NCBI RefSeq assembly: GCF_003231285.1
Contig: NZ_QKNS01000008.1
Location: 1-64,000, forward strand
DNA: 64,000 nucleotides
DNA from: Hymenobacter sediminis
GTDB lineage: Bacteria; Bacteroidota; Bacteroidia; Cytophagales; Hymenobacteraceae
Direction of reading: 5' to 3'
Part shown: positions 59,849-64,000 of the stretch, piece after piece
Layout of the letters: every line of letters begins with the position of its first letter
How positions within the stretch are numbered: the first letter of the stretch is position 1
Translations under genes and position numbers: made by a program
The notes under the pieces: generated by a model
Databases searched by the model: none
What the model saw: the letters and a program-made list of their open reading frames with translations, nothing else
Told to the model about the DNA's origin: nothing

Positions 59849-60120
59849 ATGCTATAACTAACCATAAAAACCTATCACTAAAAAAGTCCGAAGATTTAGC
59901 TGCTATAAAACAAAAAAACGGCCTTACGCCGCTTTAAAGCTGGATTTAGAGATGGGTGGTTATGGTTACTTATGACAAGTAAATCTGATCGTTTACAGGG
60001 GGACTAATTATGATGATATTAGGCCCTTGGATAACACAAGCCTAGTGCCATAGGCCCGCCATTCCGAGCGCTGTAGGCTTTTTATTCAATTATTTAACGA
60101 AGCTATAACTGACCTGAATA

Positions 60121-60570
60121 TCAGGCCTTGTCCTGCCACGGCGCAACCGTGAATTCTTGGTCTTCAGCTACGCGCACAAAGTACAGTTCGTCGAAGCCTT
60201 CGGGGTAGCCAGGAAGCTCTAGGCGGTTGCGCGTGGCCCGAATACCAACCTCCGGCACTTGCCGGGCCACCGGCCGCTCCAAGTTGCGAACCAGTGCCTC
60301 CGCCGCTATAGATTGGAAAAAGTAGCCAATTACTCGAAATCCTGCCGCCCGTGCTGGCTCAATGTAACGGGCCCGCTCGGTGGCCGTGGGGTTGGTGTTG
60401 TCGATGACGCAGGGCATCTGGGTTTCCAAGCACAGCTCCAGCATGCGTCGCTCCCGATTGCGTGTGCGCAGCAAATCCATGCTGATACGCACATGCGAAT
60501 GGAAAAAGCGCTGTTGGTAGAAGGTGGATTTGCCCGTGGCCTGAATTCCGCAGAAAACAATCAGTTGCAT
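60121..60570 (-). CDS. P-loop nucleotide or polynucleotide kinase-like protein
   Basis: The 149-residue protein has Walker A GIQATGKST (residues 8-16), a second acidic motif ISMDLLRTRNR, CVIDNTNPTATERARYIEPA and a lid region rich in Arg (NLERPVARQVPEVGIRATRN). It matches the small AAA/zeta-toxin-like kinase family common in bacteria, thought to phosphorylate nucleic-acid ends or small molecules. It is the first chromosome-type gene right of the island. High GC. Confidence 0.8.
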   Translation of the reverse strand: MQLIVFCGIQATGKSTFYQQRFFHSHVRISMDLLRTRNRERRMLELCLETQMPCVIDNTNPTATERARYIEPARAAGFRVIGYFFQSIAAEALVRNLERPVARQVPEVGIRATRNRLELPGYPEGFDELYFVRVAEDQEFTVAPWQDKA

Positions 60571-60603
60571 ACTACCCGGTGCAAAACTCGCGGTTGAGGC
60601 TTC

Positions 60604-61533
60604 TCACTTTTTCCGGGCCGTAACCGTGTGCGTGAGCGACTTAAACTGCTCCAGCGCCGCATCGAACTCCTGGCGGGCCAAGCCTTGCATAGCCACGGCC
60701 GTGCTGCCAATAATGCTTACCTGCTGATATACCAGCACCCGCTGCCCCTGTAGTTGCGCGTAGCCTTCCGTTTCATACGTCACGAGGTCATTCACCTTCG
60801 CCGATGACATTTTGCGCGCCGTGTACCCCATCAGGCCAGCCCGGCGGCTTAGGGCCTGCCGGCTGATATCGGCGGCGGTTAAGGACGGATTGTAGGGTAG
60901 CGTAATGATGGTAACCACCGGCTCCAGGCCATAGTCGGCTTTGCGCTGCCCACCTAGGGTGTAGGTGTATTGCCCGCCATGGGCTTCGGCCAGCGCAAAC
61001 GGCGACTTTTTCTCATCCAGCAGGAAAACCGCTCCCGTCAATGAAGCAGCATCGGCAGCGCCACCTTTCTGGTAGGTGGCCGTGAGCAGGCTCCGGCGCA
61101 AGGCCGTAGCGGCAGCAGTATCGGCAGTGGGGTAGCGGGCGTCGAGCAGCACGGCAAAGGTAGAGTCGCCGAACAGCAGCTGCACCGACTGCTGCGCCGG
61201 GGTTAGTTGCACTTGGGCCATGCGGGCGGGGTAGGCGCCATTCACTTCTTTAAACTCCAGCACCTTGCCACCACGCGACTCGAAGCGAGCTTGATTGAAC
61301 CCGGCGGCTTGCCGGTAGTAGTTCCCACCCCTCAGATCATAAACCTGCAGCACGGCCTCGCCCCGCCGAAAGCCCATCAGGCCGGGCGCCGCCGTGAATC
61401 CCGCCGGGGGCACCAGCACTACCTGCGTGCCAGGTACGGGGCGGGCAGAACTGCTACCCTGCGCCTGGGCGCCGAACGGCACAGCCAGCAAACTCATCAA
61501 CCAGAAAACGCGCGGAGTAGAAACGTGTGTCAT
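60604..61533 (-). CDS. Secreted hypothetical protein
   Basis: ATG 61533 opens MTHVSTPRVFWLMSLLAVPF with cleavage after GAQAQ, giving 309 residues. The mature part has beta-rich segments (PGTQVVLVPPAGFTAAPGLM; SVQLLFGDSTFAVLLDARYP; EPVVTIITLPYNPSLTAADI) that recall lipoprotein-like LpqN/LpqT or PsbP folds, though this is only a resemblance. No motif for catalysis. Single gene 33 bases upstream of the P-loop kinase gene in the same direction. Confidence 0.65.
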   Translation of the reverse strand: MTHVSTPRVFWLMSLLAVPFGAQAQGSSSARPVPGTQVVLVPPAGFTAAPGLMGFRRGEAVLQVYDLRGGNYYRQAAGFNQARFESRGGKVLEFKEVNGAYPARMAQVQLTPAQQSVQLLFGDSTFAVLLDARYPTADTAAATALRRSLLTATYQKGGAADAASLTGAVFLLDEKKSPFALAEAHGGQYTYTLGGQRKADYGLEPVVTIITLPYNPSLTAADISRQALSRRAGLMGYTARKMSSAKVNDLVTYETEGYAQLQGQRVLVYQQVSIIGSTAVAMQGLARQEFDAALEQFKSLTHTVTARKK

Positions 61534-61639
61534 AAAGCAAGACCCAGCCTGCAACTACACCAACGGCGGCCCAGCTGCTACCCAGGGCCCGCAAGGTAGC
61601 TACGAATCTGGGGTAGCCATATGCTTGTGGCCCCTTTGC

Positions 61640-62068
61640 TCAGAAAGGCAAAGAGCGCGAAGGACGCACCGCGCTAGTCTGGAACTCCCGAATCAGGAGC
61701 CACAAAGCCGCATCGGTTAGGGTACGCAGGCAGGCCATGTTTTCCCCGAAGCTGCTGCCAGGCTGCCGCACGTCGTCCACCAGTCCCATCGACCAGCCTG
61801 GAAATTGCCGGTGCGTGCTGGGGCCATCGGCCAGCACCTGCACGCCCGTATGGCGACAATCCACCTCGATGCGGCTAAATATAGCGTGCACGGCCTCTTC
61901 TGGCCCTTCCAGCACCTGCATGAAACGGCTACCATCATAGAGCAACACGCCCGTAATACCCGCAAGCTGATTGTTGCGGCGCGATTGTTCGAGCAGTCGG
62001 CCTAGCTCTGGGGAGGCCAGCGGCGTTACGGCACTGCTCTGGTAAATAAGATGATGTAACGGGTCCAT
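61640..62068 (-). CDS. BLUF-domain blue-light photoreceptor
   Basis: The 142-residue protein is a single BLUF domain binding FAD. Key residues are Tyr9 (HLIYQS), Asn33 (SRRNNQLAGITGVLLYDG) and Gln51 (FMQVLEGPEEAV), which form the light-switch hydrogen-bond network. The GWSMGL stretch supplies the Trp/Met region. A short C-terminal helical extension follows, with no output domain, so it works through a partner protein not in this window. Single gene. Confidence 0.9.
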   Translation of the reverse strand: MDPLHHLIYQSSAVTPLASPELGRLLEQSRRNNQLAGITGVLLYDGSRFMQVLEGPEEAVHAIFSRIEVDCRHTGVQVLADGPSTHRQFPGWSMGLVDDVRQPGSSFGENMACLRTLTDAALWLLIREFQTSAVRPSRSLPF

Positions 62069-62219
62069 AGGCTAGGGAGTAAAATGATAAAAATAACCTA
62101 TCTCTAAAAAATACGATTGGAGCCTCAGAAAAGTCATCCTACCAAGGTCCTTAATTGAATTCCCATCTTCCTAATTTGGACCCGACAAGTCTGCTGTTCC
62201 TGTTTTTCCGCCGCTGCCG

Positions 62220-62810
62220 ATGAAAGCCCTACTCCTGATTGATATTCAGAACGATTTCCTGCCGGGTGGCTCCCTGGCCGTACCGGGTGGCCACGAAATC
62301 CTACCCCTAGTCAACGACTTACAGCCCACCTACGACCTGGTAGTAGCTACCCAGGACTGGCACCCGGCTCAGCACCAAAGCTTTGCCAGCCAGCACCCCG
62401 GCCGCCAGCCCTTCGAGCAAATTGACCTGCACGGCCTGCCCCAAACCCTCTGGCCCGACCACTGCGTGCAGGGCACGGCCGGCGCCGAGTTCAGCCCGGC
62501 CCTGGATCAACACCGCATCGAGGCTATTTTCCGCAAGGGCACTACCCCCGAAATCGATTCGTACAGCGGCTTCTTCGACAACGGTCACCGCAAAAGCACA
62601 GGCCTGGCCGATTACCTCCGCGGGCGCGGGGTGCAGGAGGTTCATCTCTGCGGCCTGGCCGCCGACTTCTGTGTGAACTTCTCTGCCCTCGATGCCCTGC
62701 AGGAAGGTTTTCAGGTGCGGTTTCTGGAAGCGGCCACCCGGGCTATTTCGGCGGAGGGCTATGCCCAGGCCCGGCAGGAGCTGCAGCGGCGCGGGGCCCA
62801 GATAGGCTAG
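62220..62810 (+). CDS. pncA: Nicotinamidase
   Basis: The 196-residue cysteine hydrolase converts nicotinamide to nicotinate in NAD salvage. Catalytic triad: Asp8 (LLIDIQNDFLPGGSL), Lys (FRKGTTPEIDSYSGF) and Cys (GLAADFCVNFSALDA). Metal ligands lie in TQDWHPAQHQSF. Length and motif order are standard for the bifunctional nicotinamidase/pyrazinamidase group. Start ATG 62220 directly follows the upstream gap; the channel gene follows 90 bases later. Confidence 0.95.
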   Translation: MKALLLIDIQNDFLPGGSLAVPGGHEILPLVNDLQPTYDLVVATQDWHPAQHQSFASQHPGRQPFEQIDLHGLPQTLWPDHCVQGTAGAEFSPALDQHRIEAIFRKGTTPEIDSYSGFFDNGHRKSTGLADYLRGRGVQEVHLCGLAADFCVNFSALDALQEGFQVRFLEAATRAISAEGYAQARQELQRRGAQIG

Positions 62811-62900
62811 CCCTACCCCACCGGAGCGGGCTAACCTTTCCGGCGCCTTTGGGGTAGAAAAGCCACCCGGCTGCGGCCCGATACTGCCGAGCCGGTGCCT

Positions 62901-63995
62901 ATGTCTGACTTCTTTTCTGATCTGGAACAGCTGCGCCTAGTTGTGCACGCCATGGGGGTAGTAGCCGGCAGCCTCTTGGCTGGCTGGCTGCTGAAACGAC
63001 TGGCTTTCTGGCTGCTGGCGGCCTACAACCGCCGCGAGCCTACCCCCCTGGCCGAATCGGTGCTGCGCCACCTGAGCCAGCCCAGCGCCTGGTTTTTCCC
63101 GGTGCTGGTGCTCTCGTTCGTGCTACCCCTTACCCGCCTCGAAGACCGCTCTCTGGAGGTAGCCCGCCGCCTCGTGGAAACGGCCCTGCTGACGACGTTT
63201 GCCTGGGGACTAGTAAAAACTGTGGACGTGGTAGAGGAGCTGGTGCAACACCACTACCGCCTCACCGACGACGACAACCTGCGGGTGCGCAAGCTGTTCA
63301 CCCAGCTGCAGTTCGTTAAAAAGCTGGCCGTTACGCTCATTATTTTCGTAGCTACGGCTCTGGTACTCATGAGCTTTGCCACGGTGCGCAAAATTGGCAC
63401 GGGCCTGCTCACCTCGGCGGGTATTGCCAGCGTTATTGTGGGTTTTGCGGCCCAACGCTCCATCAGCAACTTGCTGGCTGGCTTCCAGATTGCCTTCACC
63501 CAACCCATCCGGCTGGATGACGTGCTGGTAGTTGAGGGCGAGTGGGGCCGGGTAGAAGAAATTACGTTCACCTACGTAGTGCTGCGCATCTGGGACGAGC
63601 GCCGCCTGGTGCTCCCGCTGAACTACTTTATCGAGAAGCCTTTCCAGAACTGGACCCGCACCACCTCCCAGCTGCTGGGCACCGTGTTCCTGTACACCGA
63701 TTATACCATTCCAGTAGATGCCGTGCGGGCCGAGTTGCAGCGCCTGGTAGAGGAAAATCCGCTCTGGGACCGGCGCGTTTGCGTGCTGCAGGTCACTGAC
63801 TCAAAGGAGCGCACCCTGGAGCTTCGCTGCCTAGTGAGTGCCTCTAACTCCAGCCGGGCCTTTGATTTGCGTTGTGCCGTGCGCGAGCAGCTGGTGCGGT
63901 TCATTCAGGAGCACTACCCCCACAGCCTGCCCAAAAGTCGCACGCTGGTAGAGGCCCAGGATCAGCCGTTTAGCTTAGCTCCGATAGAAGAATAA
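62901..63995 (+). CDS. mscS: Small-conductance mechanosensitive channel (MscS family)
   Basis: ATG 62901 gives 364 residues (GTG 62895 adds two). Four N-terminal membrane helices are followed by the MscS pore helix and beta-domain: LLTSAGIASVIVGFAAQRSI, then SNLLAGFQIAFTQPIRLDDV and GRVEEITFTYVVLRIWDERR with LPLNYFIEKPFQNWTR. A C-terminal alpha/beta domain completes the channel. It opens on membrane tension to release solutes during osmotic downshift. The stop TAA 63993-63995 falls 5 bases before the window end, so the gene is complete. Confidence 0.9.
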   Translation: MSDFFSDLEQLRLVVHAMGVVAGSLLAGWLLKRLAFWLLAAYNRREPTPLAESVLRHLSQPSAWFFPVLVLSFVLPLTRLEDRSLEVARRLVETALLTTFAWGLVKTVDVVEELVQHHYRLTDDDNLRVRKLFTQLQFVKKLAVTLIIFVATALVLMSFATVRKIGTGLLTSAGIASVIVGFAAQRSISNLLAGFQIAFTQPIRLDDVLVVEGEWGRVEEITFTYVVLRIWDERRLVLPLNYFIEKPFQNWTRTTSQLLGTVFLYTDYTIPVDAVRAELQRLVEENPLWDRRVCVLQVTDSKERTLELRCLVSASNSSRAFDLRCAVREQLVRFIQEHYPHSLPKSRTLVEAQDQPFSLAPIEE

Positions 63996-64000
63996 GGCAG

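Noticed and set aside
1..64000. Possible CRISPR array
   Set aside because: No set of three or more evenly spaced short direct repeats was seen; the ATTACC units at 56989-57103 are in both orientations and unevenly spaced.

Overview
The window looks like a chromosome segment from a Hymenobacter-like member of the Bacteroidota (order Cytophagales). The evidence is a secreted protein with a type IX secretion sorting tail, Bacteroidota-type phage proteins and integrases, an ECF sigma factor followed by an anti-sigma/beta-barrel protein, rare Shine-Dalgarno sites, and a GC-rich background in which the heptamer CTACCCC (or GGGGTAG) recurs constantly. No species can be named from the sequence alone.

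Region 1 (1-12.8 kb) is a decaying prophage or mobile region. It holds a tail tape-measure fragment fused to a portal fragment, a connector-like protein, membrane proteins, a CHAP-like endolysin, a small secreted protein and a lipoprotein. Next come a type IX-secreted protein, a sugar acetyltransferase broken by a stop, a transglutaminase-like membrane protein, and a Bacteroidota tyrosine integrase broken by two amber codons. Small phage-type genes and tRNA-Ser(GGA) close the region. Several reading frames here are broken by in-frame TAG codons but otherwise look intact. One ~128-bp gene tail plus terminator is present twice.

Region 2 (12.9-45.0 kb) is ordinary chromosome. It contains asparaginase, TatD nuclease and GH3 beta-glucosidase. 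A surface polysaccharide cluster follows: GT2, polysaccharide deacetylase, GT4 and flippase on the minus strand, with a Wzz-like protein and a ligase/polymerase divergent on the plus strand. Then come a GAF-SpoIIE phosphatase, a peptide ABC permease, cytochrome c, a GT2/flippase-like pair, ruvC, an alpha-solenoid protein, a four-PAS histidine kinase between an intact and a decayed KTSC gene, a TPR protein, a PhzF protein, the sigma/anti-sigma-barrel/lipoprotein operon, hutI, a methyltransferase and a 2H phosphoesterase.

Region 3 (about 45.1-59.85 kb) is an AT-richer accessory island. A complete R-H-R-H-Y tyrosine recombinase lies at its right end, and imperfect direct repeats lie near both ends (45102 and 59825). 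It carries an IS630 remnant; a compact zinc-ribbon / three-helix membrane protein / subtilisin-like protease cassette (best candidate for an undescribed system); a zinc-finger membrane protein with a DnaJ-TM-SH3 protein; two secreted proteins of unknown function; a uracil-DNA-glycosylase-fold protein; an SfiI-type restriction-modification pair; an iteron-like array beside a winged-helix protein; and an excisionase-like protein. The content suggests a defence-type integrative element.

Region 4 (60.1-64 kb) returns to chromosome: a P-loop kinase, a secreted protein, a BLUF photoreceptor, nicotinamidase and an MscS channel. No CRISPR array or rRNA was seen.
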